A stretch of DNA of 64,000 nt from Emydura subglobosa (lineage: Eukaryota; Chordata; Testudines; Chelidae): positions 1,959,434 through 2,023,433 of the forward strand of contig ML680053.1 of NCBI GenBank assembly GCA_007922225.1. Reading direction: 5' to 3'. The translations under genes were made by a program, and so were the position numbers. The notes below the pieces were generated by a model that worked only from the letters and a program-made list of their open reading frames with translations, made no database searches and was not told the origin of the DNA. This document shows, one piece after another, positions 22,761 through 35,104 of the stretch. The first letter of the stretch is position 1, and every line of letters begins with the position of its first letter.

Positions 22761-25700
22761 CAAGAAAATAAAATAAAAATTGGAGGGCCAGGTTTTATAC
22801 ACACCCTTGCAGTAATCGCATCACCTTGCCAGGGCATGACATTTACCCAGTGTGAAACTGAGAAGTCTAGTATCTCTCCTAGCTGAGACATCTAGAGAGC
22901 TGCATAGCTTCATCTGAAAGTAAGCTGCAGTGCACAGTGTGTTATTGAAGAAAATCTTCCCCTGTATTTTACCAATAGGTTTTTTTCGCAGCATTCTTTT
23001 AAAAATACCCCCCCCCCCCCACACACACACACTTTTCCCAGCATTTTAGATGATTGATAGAGAAAGCCTGAAAGATCTGTCTGAACAGGTTTTTTTTGCT
23101 GTCTTAGAAACCTCAGTATTAAACCTCAGACTTGGTTTTCCCTGGAGGACTAGAGTGGGAGCTCTCTGCTGGAAGAGCAAGGCTGGTAGCATAGTAGGAC
23201 TGGAAGGGGTCTTGCAAGGGCGTTACATCTCAGAACAAGAAGAGTGCACACAGGGCATTTGAAAAGAGCAATGGAGAAGAAAGGGATGCACCTGTTTAAT
23301 TCACTCCCTTGGTGCTGGTGTCACAATCCTGCTGGTCCAGAGAGAGTCTTTATCCAAAGTGGGACAGATAAGACCGGAATTTCTAAAGGCAAAAAGCAGG
23401 CAGGAGGATTACATACAAAGAGCTTTTCAGATCCTGTTTGTGCACAACAAAGGAGCAAAAAGAACGCACCACCTCATTTCCACACCCCCTCTTCACAAGT
23501 CCCCTGTAAATGAGAGGGAGTCTCAGCAAGAGACAGCCTCCTTTCAGGGCGCTTTGGCGACTGGCCAGTTCGAAGCGTTGGAAAGGGCAACATCTCTGGG
23601 TTGTTGCTACACAAGAGCAGCTCAGCACCCAGCAAATAAAACCGGGACCTGGGATCCGAGTGTCATGGCTGGCTGCCAGACCCCGCAGAATGAAAAGGGT
23701 TATTATAGAAATCCATGGGAGGCGAAACAGAGCGCTGCATGAACAATGAAGCAACCACGAGGCTTCTCCATCGGGAATGAACTCGGAGGCAGCCTCCCCC
23801 ACCCAGACGAAACATTAGGACAACGCAAGTCATCCCCTGTGACACTCCGTGACAGCGTGTCACAAGATGCTACGCTGTGGGAGGCAGCTGGAGGACTTAC
23901 AAGAGAGAGACTGGAGGGGAAAGAGATGCAGAGATGAACAAATTTAAAGGGATACACACACCAGACAAGACCCATTTCTCACCCAAGTGATACCCTCAAT
24001 CATGAGAGCTACGAACTTTACCCAGCATCCTTAGTTTACTTGTTACAGCTCACTCAGCCTGGCTGATGCTCTGTGCACATACCTGCATGCACTAATACAA
24101 GTGCAAATAGCCTTGTTGTGTGTGTACACGTGTGCAATAGCAGCTGACCAAGAGACGCAAGCCCTACTCCTACTGACAGCTAACGCGGTCCTCCTTCAGC
24201 TCCAAAGATAGAGGGCCTTTGTTTTTGGAACTCCCGAGCCAGATCTCCAAGCGTGTGAGAAGAGATTTACAGATCTGGTGTCTTGCCTGCACCATGCAAA
24301 TCCCCAGCCCAAAGGCTGTCGGGTTTGGGTTTCCAGTCCAGAAGGGAGAAACGTTCCAAATTCAAAAGACAACCGGTCTGACTCCAAGACCAGGTGCATC
24401 CGGAGATGCAAGCTGTCTTGTCACTGGGCTGAACGGCGCCTCGCCCAAGGGAGCCCCGCTCCTTGAGTGGGATTCCAAGGTGCTACCAGCAGATAAACCA
24501 ACCCCCGTTTTCACTGTGATTTAAAAAGAGGCACCGTCTGAGCCCATTCCCTTACTCTGCCACCAACTCGCTTCATGGTCCACAGGGAGACGCAAGATAT
24601 CTGGCCAGCTTCCCCTTCAGTAGAGGGAGGCTGCTGGCAATAGCACAATTGTTTGGAGAAAGGAGGGGGAAGCCGTGATCAATGCTCAGCGGGTACTTTG
24701 CATATTAGCAGCACTGCATATATTATTCTCTTTGAGCACATTTCTCCTCCTCCTCAGGAGCAGACACACAAAAAACAAACTAAGCTTCGGGCCTAAGCTA
24801 CTTAAGACAGAGGCAACTAATGATGCTTGCAAATTTGTTCCTCTGTGCCTGCATGGAACGTCATTGAAGCCAGAGAGCTCCGTCTACACGTGTGCATCCT
24901 CGTTGTTGCCTAGATCAGCTTCCAAACAGCTGCTGGGGTAATCATAGGACATCTCCCCGCCTCTGACGTGTGTGTCTGGACCCCGCTCCATGCCGAGACA
25001 TGGCAGCTTTCCCTGGAACAGAAGCATCCTCAATGTTACGTCTTCCTCCACTTCCTTCAGGCAGCTGGGGAGGATGACCACCCACTAGGGACCGTTCCGC
25101 CACACTTTCCCGAGCTCATGTGATATCTTGACAGGGGGTTCAACCCTAATTGCTCAGGGAATCTAGAGGAACTCCATTGATTTCAGCAGAGTTACTCCGA
25201 GCGGAGAGTACAGAGCGCATCATCAGGCTGAAAACATTACAGGGTTTCCCTGGTTGGCAAGGTTAGAAGAGGAACCGCCGGTGTCTGTGTGTCCAGAACA
25301 ATGCCAGCCAGACCCCGTTGCCAGCCATCTCTTGTCCAAGACAGGATAAAGGGATATTTAAAAAGCCCAGCCTGGGGATGATTGCAAGCCCATATCCTTC
25401 TCTGATGACGTCAACTCTGATTGAGAGCATTGAAAGACAGTCCCTGCCCTGTCAGGAGCGCCTCCCGTACACTCCACATAGCGTTCTGATCTGAATAGAG
25501 ATGCGCAGATGTTGACTGCTGGGCCAGACCTTGGCAGCTCCCTGCTGCAACAACTGGTGGCTAAAGGCCACGGTGGGGGATCCTCAGCCTACATACACCA
25601 GGGTTGGGCCCCAAATGCGACATGGACTCGGTAAAGCTGGCATCCAGCATGCACGTTCCCAGCTTGATTCTTGTTCAGTCAACTTTGCCGCTAGATGCCA

Positions 25701-25840
25701 AAGCCCCCCGCGACCCAGGGGGGATCCTCCGTTCCCGCAGGTGTTTTGCCCAAACAGAGCCTCATTTGACAGCACATGACGAGTGACGGGGTCACTTTCA
25801 AGTTCAGGCACCCTGAGCAATCACAGTTAATTAGTCACAG
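22761..25840. other. Long non-coding stretch with a C/CA tract
   Basis: A run of 13 C (23,008-23,020) abuts (AC)6 (23,021-23,032). On the minus strand near 25,075-24,880 a pyrimidine run and cag precede a 65-codon open frame, but without family resemblance I do not call an exon. No other supported feature. Confidence 0.35.
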
Positions 25841-25925
25841 GGCCAGATCCTCCGCTGGCGTAAGGGTGTAACTCCATCGACAGCAGTGAAACTACGCTGA
25901 TTTACACCAGGTGAGAACCTGGGCC
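25841..25925. repeat. Short palindromic MITE (85 bp)
   Basis: The left arm, ggccagatcctccgctggcg, and the right arm, tacaccaggtgagaacctgg plus gcc, are imperfect inverse copies around an actcca..cgacagcagtg centre. The fold is a near full-length hairpin. This 'ggccagatcctc' hairpin type is common in turtle DNA. Confidence 0.55.
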
Positions 25926-28029
25926 AGTTTCCCCAGGAAGTGCTGTGTATGAATGGAGGAGGTGGGGGGATGGGGGGAGAAATAATTTCATGAATGGCCT
26001 TGGTTTTCTAGTGGTCCTGCCCAGGGCAAGGCATGGAAGAAAGGCAATGATGTGTTTAGAGAGCAGTGGACTGACTGACCTTAGCAGCAGATTCTACGGG
26101 AGAATATCACCATGAAGTCTATCCAACCCTGCAATCTTTTGCTAATACTTGGTCCATGCCTAGGTTTTTCTGTCAGAGGACCAGAGATCTCAACCAGTCA
26201 TTAAGTCTCTCAACACAAAAGGAAGGGGAGAGCAGCCGCTCTTCCTGCTGGGATGTTAAAGCTGGATGCAAGGAGAAGCAAGTGGCTTATTTACAAAAGT
26301 GCCATTCCCATTGGCTTCAAGCGCTCAGCAACTTGGATAATCCACCCAGAAGCAAGTGGCACAAAAAGTCACACAACGAGTCGGGGGCGGATCCGGTAAT
26401 CAAACCCAAGCGTCCCTGCTCAAATCCCCCACTCTAATCATGAGAGCACATTACCGCCAAAGGAAGGGGGAAAAAAAAAAAGCCAAACAAAACTGCAGGT
26501 GCCAAAAATAGAGAGACAGACAAAACAAACCCACACGCAGAATGTGGACAGATTACAATTTCCATGTCTAAATAAACTGCAAACTAGTAGAACTGGAGCA
26601 GCGTGAACTTGGCAGGAGGAGGGAGAAAAAGCTTCTGAAATGCAGAGTGATTCATCTTCCACCCCTTGCAAAGGAGGGGGGGGAGACACACATTTGACCA
26701 TGTTTAGATGGGAGGACCCCAATTCTCTTTTCTGGCATGCATGCGATAGACGATACATTCTCCTGCTGATTAGCCCCAGCTGCTTGGCGGATTTTTCTGC
26801 AGGGGGAGGATAGGGGGGTGGGGGGGGGGGGGGGAGTCTGCCCTGGAGTCAGCACGCTGTCACCCACGCAACATGGGAGGGGAGCAAAGCAAAGATTCAG
26901 CCACCCAAATGTCTTCAGTGGCTAGCCTACCTTTGCACAGCAAGCTGGGGTTTCTCAGCCCATCGGTTTGGGTTTACTAGCAGGGCTGGGAGGGACGTCT
27001 CCAGGAACGTTTGCTGCAGTTTAAAGCAGTATTTTACAGCACAGGGGTCGCAACCTACAAGAGCAGCAGGGCAGCACCCAGAGGCTGCTCGCGCCAAACA
27101 AGCTCGGACAACTCATGACAGTGCATAAGTGTGGGAAAGAGGAGAGGGGAGAAACTAGACAGCATCATTACCATCTTCCACCCTGGTCCCCTCCCACTAT
27201 TACAAACATCAACCCCCCCGTCAGGATCCTCAAGGCTCCATCGTGTAGCCTCTGAACCCCCAAATAGGCCTGAAATGCCCCCCACCAACCTCAGAGTCTT
27301 GGCCACCTCCCACCACATTCAATTCAAAGTGGTGTTTATACAGGAAACCAAGGCAGCCCACTCCCGGATTGGCCGAGGTCAAGCCGAGTCGCTCAGGCAG
27401 TCTGTACCAGAGCTGTTTGCTGCCCACCGTTGCTGGATTAGTTTTAAGTTCCCTAGTATGCAGCCCCTCTGCTTCCCTTTCCCTCATTTCACGCAGAAAT
27501 CCACAGACCCCCCCAGCCATCCCTTGAGGATTTGGTTTCTAAGATCTGATGAGTATAGAAACCACCTGTGCTAAAATTCACAGCCTGAGAAACTAGGGGT
27601 GTCTGCCACAGCCTATCCAGCCAAAGGCAACTGGTCAACCTCTATTAGTCCCGCCGCACCGATCTCCCTGGGCTGTCACAGGCCGACACACTAGCAGGAT
27701 CACGCTAAACTTGCTGAGTTAAACGCAGGAGGATTAAAGGACAGCGACAGTGAAAAGCACATTACTGACAGGGTGGTTTTGGAAGCCGGCAGCAGACAGC
27801 TGCTACTGCAATGCAGATCCCCACGCAGAGAAGGTAAGAGGGCGTTGCAATCCCGTGAGGGCTGAGGAGTTACGAAGTTCTGTTAAAAGAGAACTACCTG
27901 CAAAGTTACTCCCCTAGGCTGGGAAGTAGTTATTGTTCCTGACTCAACAGTACACCAAGCTTCTGAGTTCTCCAGTCGTGCATCTCTGGGATAGACAAGG
28001 GAATTAATTGCACCTTTTATTTGGATTAT
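25926..28029. other. Non-coding stretch with poly-A and poly-G tracts
   Basis: A 15-bp G run lies at 26,820-26,834 and an A run near 26,470. A 147-codon plus-strand open frame at 27,131-27,574 overlaps minus-strand frames and has no recognisable family. Confidence 0.35.
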
Positions 28030-28160
28030 CATAGCATTTAGGAGCCCTGGTCATGGAGTCTTGCTCCGCATTTTGCGCCCAGTTGTACTAGCTGCTGTAT
28101 AAACGGTCCCTGCCTAAGGAGTTTACAATCTGTGTGGAAGACAAGTGACAGCTAAACGCG
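28030..28160. repeat. 'agcatttaggagccctggtca' repeat fragment
   Basis: Contains catttaggagccctggtcat and ccctgcctaaggagtttaca, the same family as at 22.66, 34.97 and 52.6 kb. Decayed. Confidence 0.5.
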
Positions 28161-29059
28161 GCATCTCGATTCGAAGATGCAGTTATTTTTAGAAGGACCA
28201 TCAGTCCGTCTCCTGGCCTCCGCAAGCGCCCCCTACAGGTTTGAGGGATGTGATGGTAGCATTGAATACTGTAGTGAACTGGAGAGGGCTCGTGTGCAGC
28301 ACTGCCCTCCACTGGACAGACTCAAAACTGCTCTACTGCGTGTCACAGATCCTATACTGCCATCAGAGAATCTCCCCTTCAGTTCAGGCTAGAGGATATA
28401 GCTTTCAGCTATCCTTTGTTTCAGGCCCAAAACTACTAATCCTCACAAATTTGGTGATCCCTCTTGCCTCCCCACTCTTTTATTGTTGACAGTTTACATC
28501 AGAAATCAAGAATCACAACTGAAGTTGTAGAAAGCGTTATTTACACTGAAGGAAAGAATCCCAGTGTTTTAAATTTTAAATCTCTTGTGGGAATAAGTGT
28601 GATGCATCCCACATTTGGTGTTTTGGCAGGTTGAGATGGATGCAGCAAGACCTGTGGGGGTTTTTTTGGGCGGGGGGAGGAAGGATCCAGCACCTGGTTC
28701 CATGGCCCAAGTTAAATTCTAGGGGTCTGTGGCAAGGTGGAGTCCTGGGTGGCCAAGAATTGGTCTCAATGTATTCACCCCATGACGTGAATCCATCTAA
28801 ATGCAGGCTACAGGGTGGGATGTGACAACAAGTGCCCAGTCTGGTCCATGCGTAGAGAGTGATATGGGTACAGGAGGTTATAATGGAGTGAGAATATCAG
28901 ATTGAACCAGTGGTCTGTCCAGGCCAATGGTCTGTTGGATGCAGTGGTCTTCCTTTCACAAAACAGAGAACAAGTTGTGTGTACATAGTAACACTGGGTT
29001 CAGTCGTGTACTGGCTAATGCGCCAGCACATAAGGAACCCCAATCAACTCTCCATGTAC
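28161..29059. other. Unassigned non-coding stretch
   Basis: No supported gene or repeat recognised; a small inverted or shared block may link 28.9 kb to the CR1 copy that follows. Confidence 0.3.
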
Positions 29060-29335
29060 AGGCTACGTACAAGGAGCAATGGTCTCAAGTTGTAGCGGGG
29101 GGAGGTCTAGGTTGGATATTAGGAAAAACTTTTTCCCTAGGCAGGTGGTGAAGCACTAGAATGGGTTACCTAGGGAGGTGGTGGAATCTCCATCCTTAGG
29201 GGTTTTTAAGGCTTGGCCTGACAAAGCCCTGGCCGGGATGATTTAGTTGGGGTTGGTCCTGCTTTGAGCAGGGGTTGGACTAGATGACCTGAGATCTCTT
29301 CCAACCCTAATGGTCTAGGATTCTATCCACACTGC
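29060..29335 (+). mobile_element. CR1 LINE 3' end fragment
   Basis: Encodes the last part of CR1 ORF2 (region [27 protein letters not shown] in intact copies) and the 3' UTR: ctgctttgagcaggggttgg, actagatgacctgagatctc, with one octamer-like ggattctat at the end. It is nearly the same 3' end as the long copy at 60.1-63.3 kb, so the two belong to one CR1 group. About 275 bp, strongly 5'-truncated. Confidence 0.85.
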
Positions 29336-29774
29336 CGGGCTTCCCTGCAGCTCTGATTCATCCCCTCTGCCATGAGCGGTGCCCTAGAGGGTATTCTGTA
29401 GCTCGAACCCTGCAGGGATGGGGCCTTTATTAGCTCTCATGGGAGCTAATGCCACAGGCTAACAGAGCGAGCGAGCGAGCGTGCTCCCTGGAGCTTTATT
29501 TCCCTTCGACAGCAGAACTGCTCGGCTGTGGCACAGAACATGTAGTTCCCGGCTATGTTGGCTCTCAGCAGCACAGGCTGGAACTTCAGCAAGCTGCACG
29601 GACGGCATTTTCCTTCCCGGCCCCCTTTTCTAATGGAAAAGCAAACACCCCAACAGGATCAGCGTGCAGGTGCCTGCTAATTAAGCAAGAAGCTACTGCA
29701 GAGTATACAGTAACAGGCAGCTAACCCAGACCTCAGGGATACTGGAAAACACAAGGTCAGAGACCTCATGTGCT
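29336..29774. other. Unassigned non-coding stretch between two CR1 fragments
   Basis: Contains a short (GAGC)n run near 29,466-29,480. No gene recognised. Confidence 0.35.
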
Positions 29775-30065
29775 TTCAGACACCTGGAACTCCTTGCCAG
29801 AGGAGGTTGCGAAGGCCAAGGCTATAACAGGGCTCAAAAAAGAACTAGATAAGTTCATGGAGGATAGGTTCATCAGTGGCTGTTACCCAGGGTAGGCAGG
29901 ATTGTCATTTGACAGAGGTTGGGCATGGAGGACGGGATGGATCACTTGATGATGACCTGTTCTGTTCATTCCCTCTGAAGCACCTGGCATTGGCCCCTGT
30001 TGGACGACAGGATACCAGGCTAGATGGACCATTAGTCTGACCCAGTGTGGCTTTTCTGATGCTGA
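29775..30065 (+). mobile_element. CR1 LINE 3' end fragment, different subfamily
   Basis: Contains ctggaactccttgccagagg, aagaactagataagttcatg, ggaggataggttcatcagtg and a gatggaccattagtctgacc end. This is the 3' end type of the CR1 copy at 49.0-50.2 kb and differs from the octamer-tailed type at 29.1 and 60.1 kb. Confidence 0.85.
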
Positions 30066-30104
30066 GCCAATTCCCAGAATTTGGGGGCCAGGAACTCATG
30101 GCAC

Positions 30105-30265
30105 TAATCCCATCTCTGCCGCTGACTCACCCAGTGGCCTCGGGCAAATCAGAATGCTGCCTCGATTACCCCTTCTGTAAAACTGCAAGATTAATTACCT
30201 ACATCACCAGGATGTTATGAGTAATTAGCAATTATAAATGCTTTGATGACAGCACTATATAAATA
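30105..30265 (+). repeat. MIR-like SINE fragment (3' half)
   Basis: Contains ggcctcgggcaaatcagaat, then ccccttctgtaaaactgcaa and tataaatgctttgatgacag, the MIR core-to-tail order. Confidence 0.55.
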
Positions 30266-30289
30266 CCAAGTATAATCAGCCCAGTGAGG

Positions 30290-30440
30290 CACTGGGGCCT
30301 ACAGGATAGAGCACTGGACTGGGATTCAGGAGACGTGGACTCTATTACTAGCCCTGCCACTGACCTGTTGGGTGATCTTGGGTCACACTTTGCTTCTCCC
30401 CATTTGTGAGGTGAGAGATGTTGAGCAGGATCATAATAAT
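30290..30440 (+). repeat. MIR-like SINE fragment (5' half)
   Basis: Contains ggatagagcactggactggg, then gactctattactagccctgc and tgttgggtgatcttgggtca: the 5' half of a MIR-like SINE lying just after the 3' half of another copy. Confidence 0.5.
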
Positions 30441-32269
30441 CCCTTTTTCTAGCTTATTCCATCTTCTGATTATCCTTGTTTCTGCATGAAAAGCGTGCAC
30501 ATGCATACACAAAATAGAAGGTTGCTGCAGCCTACCTACGTTAGGTGCTCTCCTGCTAGAAGTCAGGCCATGAGTGGTGCATTAGATTACTTTTCAAAGA
30601 GCAGAGCAGCTAAGCCACCATCCCAAAGGCCCAAGGCTGTGGGCTTTGAACAGTCAGCTTCAAATTCTGGCCTGGTGAAAAGAGGTTAACACCCACTTGC
30701 ACCAAGACACAGGCCTCAGCCTTCACAGCCACATCACAATCCAATGCTTCCACTGCACACAAAAGTGTAAATGAAAGTAGCACCGACCCTTTGTAGCACA
30801 TGTCCCACAAGAAGCGGTGAAGCACACCGTCTCAGAGTGCGGATCAGCGGGGCAGGACTCATGCAGCGTTCTAACCAAAGGGAGAGGAACACCCTGCGTT
30901 TAAAAAGCTATCTATCTTGCAGCATCACCAGCTTTTAGACCGATCTTGACGCACACGGTGACACAGCGGTAAGCTTTAGGGATTTAGGTTTCTCTAGGCT
31001 GCTGAAGTTAAAGATTTGACTCCCAACGGGGACACCTTCAGCCGGGTTATATACAGTTCTCTCATCACTGGAAATCCCTGGATTAATAGGATTGCTTAGT
31101 ACAACACACCAGAAATATTGAAAGAGCGAAGACCAAAATAGCTCTCCACTTGCTGCCATCTTTGCCAACACCAGGGATGCCCAGAGCTAAGACACAAATC
31201 TCTAGCTGCTGTTATAACTCAAGCGGTAGGGAGCAGGGCTCTTTAATACACTTGCAGCCTCTGTGGATTGGGGTAGGGGAGGGACACACGCCAAGCTGAC
31301 CCCTGGATTACACCGACATGATTGCCAAACCACCTGGTCCTTGCTGAAGGTGATGAGGATTGTCCAAGTCTTGGGTATAAGGACTACAGGGGCCCTTTGG
31401 TAATTTGTGAAACAGGTTTGCCTACTCTCTCTCTCCCCATGGAAGAGTCTTCCTACCCTGGAGAAGGTGCAAAAGACATAGCCCCCTCTTGAGCTGGTTT
31501 GAGCCTTCTGATCACTTATTTCCAAAAAACCACAGTTCTGGCTAAAAGAATGCTACGAGCCTTGGCAGATACAGGTGACAGCAAAGGGATGTGAACGCAA
31601 GTCATCAAGTCCCTCTCCACGTGGAGCCTGAGCCCACCCTGTGATCTGCAAGCACTTGGCAGCGGGGTCACGCTAGGCATTCTTTCGAAACCCGGCCACA
31701 TGGACTCTGGCCACCAACATCCCTTTGAACAGAGTGGTTCATCTTTTAAGGAGCACTTGGGTTTTGCGGGTCAGGCAGTGCTCTGAGGCGGGAAAAGGAA
31801 GCCGGGGGACAGTCAGTGGCGGGCGTTTTTGCAGCATGGACGGGTCTGACTTGCAGCCTCTGGCCAATGAAGCAGGACTGCAGATTGGACTGCAGCTGCT
31901 ACTCGCCAGGGTCTGCTCTGCCATGGGAGCCTTTCCCAGCCCAGGGGCAGACCAGGCGAGTGCAAGTTCGAGGCTGGCCTTGCAGGATGGGTTCAAGCTA
32001 ATGCCTGGAACCAGCTGTTCTGTCCTCCCCGCCTCTCACAAGATCTGTTTCCTTGACCATTGTTTCAGTCTTTGGGTGACCTCCCTTGTTCAAGGAAACA
32101 AACCACGCAGAAGCAACGGTGCTGATCAGTGCTCAGGGAACCACCAGACTTCAGGGGCTGGTCGTGATCTGGGGATAAACCAGACTGCCGAGGCTGGAGA
32201 CTCCCTCCCCGTCCTGCCAGGGAATCGCACCGGGCACACGCACGCTGTGCATCGCTAACGGCAGCATTC
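30441..32269. other. Unassigned non-coding stretch left of the CpG island
   Basis: No supported coding exon. If the CpG-island gene runs leftward, this would be the start of its first intron. A 177-codon plus-strand open frame at 31,725-32,258 overlaps minus frames and lacks family resemblance. Confidence 0.35.
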
Positions 32270-33059
32270 CTGCGTCCGAGCGAGGTGTCCCCCGGACTCC
32301 AGCTGCGTCGACAAAACAGCTGCAGGGGTTTTGCTCAGTCACGCACCAGCCGTGCCTGGGCCCGAAGGAGCCGGTCACCGGCAGCTGCCGCACAGCAGCA
32401 GAGACGGGGGCCGTGCCCGCGGCAGTTTGTAAACCCCGCGCTGCCTCGCCCAGCTTCCCACCACCGCCCCGAGCCGCACACAGCGAGCGGAGCGGAGGGT
32501 TCAGGACGGAGGATCGCGGCACGGACAGGCCCCCCGAACCCCCAACAGCCCCGCTGGGCTTTTATGGCGCTCGGAACCAGCCGATCCCGGAACCAGAGCG
32601 GCCGGCCGCGGGCAGATCTCGGCGCGTGTGTAAACAAGAGTGACCCGGCCGCCAGGTGCCCGCGGGGCAGTTCGGGCTGCCCGCGGGTCGCGGTCTCCCG
32701 CTCGCCGCGCACAGCTGGTCCCAGCGCCGGGCGATCCGGAGCGGGGCAGAGCCGCTGAAGAGCAGCGGCACAGATCGCCCTCGCCCTCCTTCACACAGGG
32801 ACTAGCGCAGCCCCCCGCTCGCCAGCCAGCCCCCCGAAGACCACGCCGCCCGCCCGCTGCCGGAGGAGGGGATGCCCGCCCGGAGCCAGAGAGTCCCGGA
32901 GCCCCAGGAAGAAGGGGCGGGAGGGTTAGCAGAGCCTTGGGCTCACGCCACCCTACAGCCAGGCTGATCTTGGGGCACGACCAGTCCCCCCCGCGTCAGG
33001 ACCCCGGGACAGACAGACAGACAGACAGACGGACGGACACAGCGCGCCCAGCTCCCTAC

Positions 33060-33175
33060 CTGAAGCGTCTCCCCAGCAGCCGGCGATCAGGTGCAACCCG
33101 CAGCGCCCGCGAGCCCGCGCCTAGGCTCAGCGAGACAGAACCCGAGCCCGGCGCCGCGTTCGGCTCTTATGAATG
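33060..33175 (-). other. Putative non-coding first exon of a leftward gene
   Basis: On the minus strand a CREB/ATF site (33,246-33,239) is followed by about 65-70 bp, then GC-rich sequence ending agacgcttcag|gtaggg, a strong splice donor with GT at 33,059-33,058. No long open frame from an ATG crosses the donor, so the exon would be 5' UTR. The transcription start, set at about 33,175, is a guess. Gene identity is unknown. In mammals RELT lies just downstream of ARHGEF17 in the same orientation, which fits position and strand, but no RELT coding exon was seen to the left. Confidence 0.4.
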
Positions 33176-33238
33176 AAGGCGCCTGGGGCTGGCCGGCTAC
33201 AAAGTAGCAATGCTGCCGGAAAGCTCCGCCCTCCCTTA

Positions 33239-33246
33239 TTACGTCA
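33239..33246. promoter_or_regulatory. CREB/ATF-type site
   Basis: TTACGTCA within the CpG island, close to a full palindromic TGACGTCA site and placed upstream of the putative minus-strand first exon. Confidence 0.5.
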
Positions 33247-33460
33247 CGCCGAAAAGGCCGCACCTCCCTTCCCCCCCGGTATTCGGCGTTTGATCGTTCC
33301 AAGGCGCCCCGGCAGAAAGCCGCTTGCTCTGCAGCGCCGCCTCCTGGTGGAAGTGGGGCGGGACGGCCGAGGTATGGAGGAGAGGAGAGGGGATTCTGCC
33401 CCTCGCTCGCCCCCCGCCCCGCGATCGCTGCAGTTGGAGTTTCCAGGCTTTAGGTTCAGC

Positions 33461-33779
33461 TGATTCTCAGCGTGTTAGGAGAAGCGGCTCTGCCTGGGGC
33501 AGAGCAGGGGGCAGGCGGCACAGAGAGAGCCCCCAGGTATTTGAAGGGGGGGGATGAGTGGGAAATCTCTGGGCCTAGTGTGTAGAAGTTGCCCCCCACC
33601 TTGTGCACAGCAGGTCCCTACTCTGCCCAGGTGCAAAGGACTGCCCCAGGGAGCAACTTGATTGACCACTTTAGCAACACTTGGGTAGCTGCTCAGATCA
33701 ATAGGCCTCCCTGCCCTGAGCTGACTGCACAAGACACTTGAGTGGCAGGGTCTGCATCTCCCCTCACCAGCACCTGTTT
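33461..33779. other. Unassigned shoulder of the CpG island
   Basis: No gene or clear repeat; G+C falls towards the following SINE fragment. Confidence 0.35.
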
Positions 33780-34015
33780 TAACTCCATGGACTCTGTAAT
33801 TTATCCTCACAGCCCTCTGGGGGGGAGGGGATGTTTTACTGTGCCTATTTTATCCATGGGGGATGGAGACAGATCAAGTCACTTGGCTAAGGTCATCCTC
33901 TCACTTTACTGGTGTCAATCAGGAATAACTCCACTGAAAACAGAGGACTAGATACAGATCGAAGTCCATAGCAGAACTAGGAATTGAACCCAAAGCTTCC
34001 AAGTCTTTAGAGGGG
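33780..34015 (-). repeat. MIR-like SINE, possibly interrupted
   Basis: Left part: atggagacagatcaagtcac and ttggctaaggtcatcc. Right part: gcagaactaggaattgaacc, a reversed B box. Between them sits about 60 bp (tcactttactggtgtcaatc and following) that other copies lack. Confidence 0.5.
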
Positions 34016-34859
34016 ACTTTTTTTAGTGAGCCAGATTCTCAGCTGAATTCCATGGAGCTGTGCTTGCATACAGCAGTGGAGAATCTATCCCGGTCAATTA
34101 GAAATAGGGTGCAAGTAGCTTTCTCCCTTGCCCCTGAGAAATAGGACTGGGGAGAGACCTCAAGCGAAGCCCCGTTCATCCTGGAACGGCCATGCTTTCT
34201 TTAAGGGGGTGATTACTGATTTCCCCCGATGTGAGCGAGAGGAACGATCTCAGCCAAGTGTTCGCTCAGGCCCTCCTTTGAATTCAGCATGTCTTCTTGA
34301 GTTAAACCCCCAACAGCAACAGGGATTTCACCCATAAATAATCCTTTCCCACAGCTGACCACCAATTAGTAACTAACCCCCAAACTCAGCTAAATAACAA
34401 AAACACACCAAAGAAAAAACAAAACAGACAAAAACAAAATACGTGATGAGCAGGTGGAATATAGGGGGCAAGATGTTGTGAAAACTTCAAAATATAGCAA
34501 TCTTTCCCAGAGGGAGATTATTTCCATACAGTCAATCCTGACTCAGTTACTTTCCTTTTTTTTAAAAAAAAATAGCTCTCCCTTCTCTTAAATCATAAAA
34601 TGCAATTGGTATAAGGTGAGCCACCCATCCTGCCGTCATCTGGAAAGCACCGTCTTCCTAATGAATTGGACTTTCTAACTAGTAGAAAGGGTTGTTTATA
34701 ACCGTTAAGAGAAATTATTCTTTACACCCGCAAAAAACTTGATTGGTTGATTGTGTGGGTCGGTGCAAGAGAACATTCTACACCCTGCAGACCTGGTTCA
34801 AAGTAAATACCTAGCCTTTGTCCACTTTATAAAACAGATCTGATTAGTGTTGTTCATGA
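34016..34859. other. Unassigned A/T-rich stretch
   Basis: Contains aaaaacaaaacagacaaaaa-type runs near 34,400-34,440. No gene or defined repeat recognised. Confidence 0.35.
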
Positions 34860-34960
34860 AAGGCACTGGAGCTCAGAGGATTGGGAAGCAGGAGATCCAA
34901 CCTCCATTCTTTTTTCTGCTACTGAGTTGCTGTGTGACCTGAGGTAAAGCACTATTATTA
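34860..34960 (+). repeat. MIR-like SINE head
   Basis: Contains ggcactggagctcagaggat, then ctactgagttgctgtgtgac and ctgaggtaaagcac, the first half of a MIR-like SINE. Confidence 0.5.
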
Positions 34961-34964
34961 ATTT

Positions 34965-35090
34965 CTATTGTCATGATGCCTAGAAGCTTTAATCAGGGAT
35001 GAGGGCTGCATTGTGCTAGGTGCTGTACAAACACAGACCAGATGATCCCTGCCCCAAAGAGTTTACAGTCTAAGAGTAAAAGGAAACAAT
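34965..35090. repeat. 'cattgtgctaggtgctgtac' repeat fragment
   Basis: Contains gcattgtgctaggtgctgta, tgatccctgccccaaagagt and ttacagtctaagag, same family as at 22.66, 28.03 and 52.57 kb. Confidence 0.6.
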
Positions 35091-35104
35091 GAGCCCGTAA
35101 CGTT

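Larger units (their letters stand above)
32270..33460. promoter_or_regulatory. CpG island
   Basis: The segment is rich in G+C and dense in undepleted CpG (gccgcg, gcgccg, cggccg and similar at short intervals), while the flanks for tens of kb are CpG-poor. This is typical of a vertebrate promoter. It includes a CREB/ATF-type site TTACGTCA at 33,239-33,246, several GGGCGG-like SP1 sites, and a (GACA)n run at 33,008-33,034. The long open frames inside run on both strands, as expected in GC-rich DNA with few stop codons, and are not taken as genes. Confidence 0.8.

Noticed and set aside
31725..32258. 177-codon plus-strand open frame
   Set aside because: No family resemblance; overlapping minus-strand open frames; beside the CpG island where open frames arise by chance.
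32640..33176. 178-codon plus-strand open frame in the CpG island
   Set aside because: Few stop codons are expected in such GC-rich DNA, both strands are open, and the composition is low-complexity.
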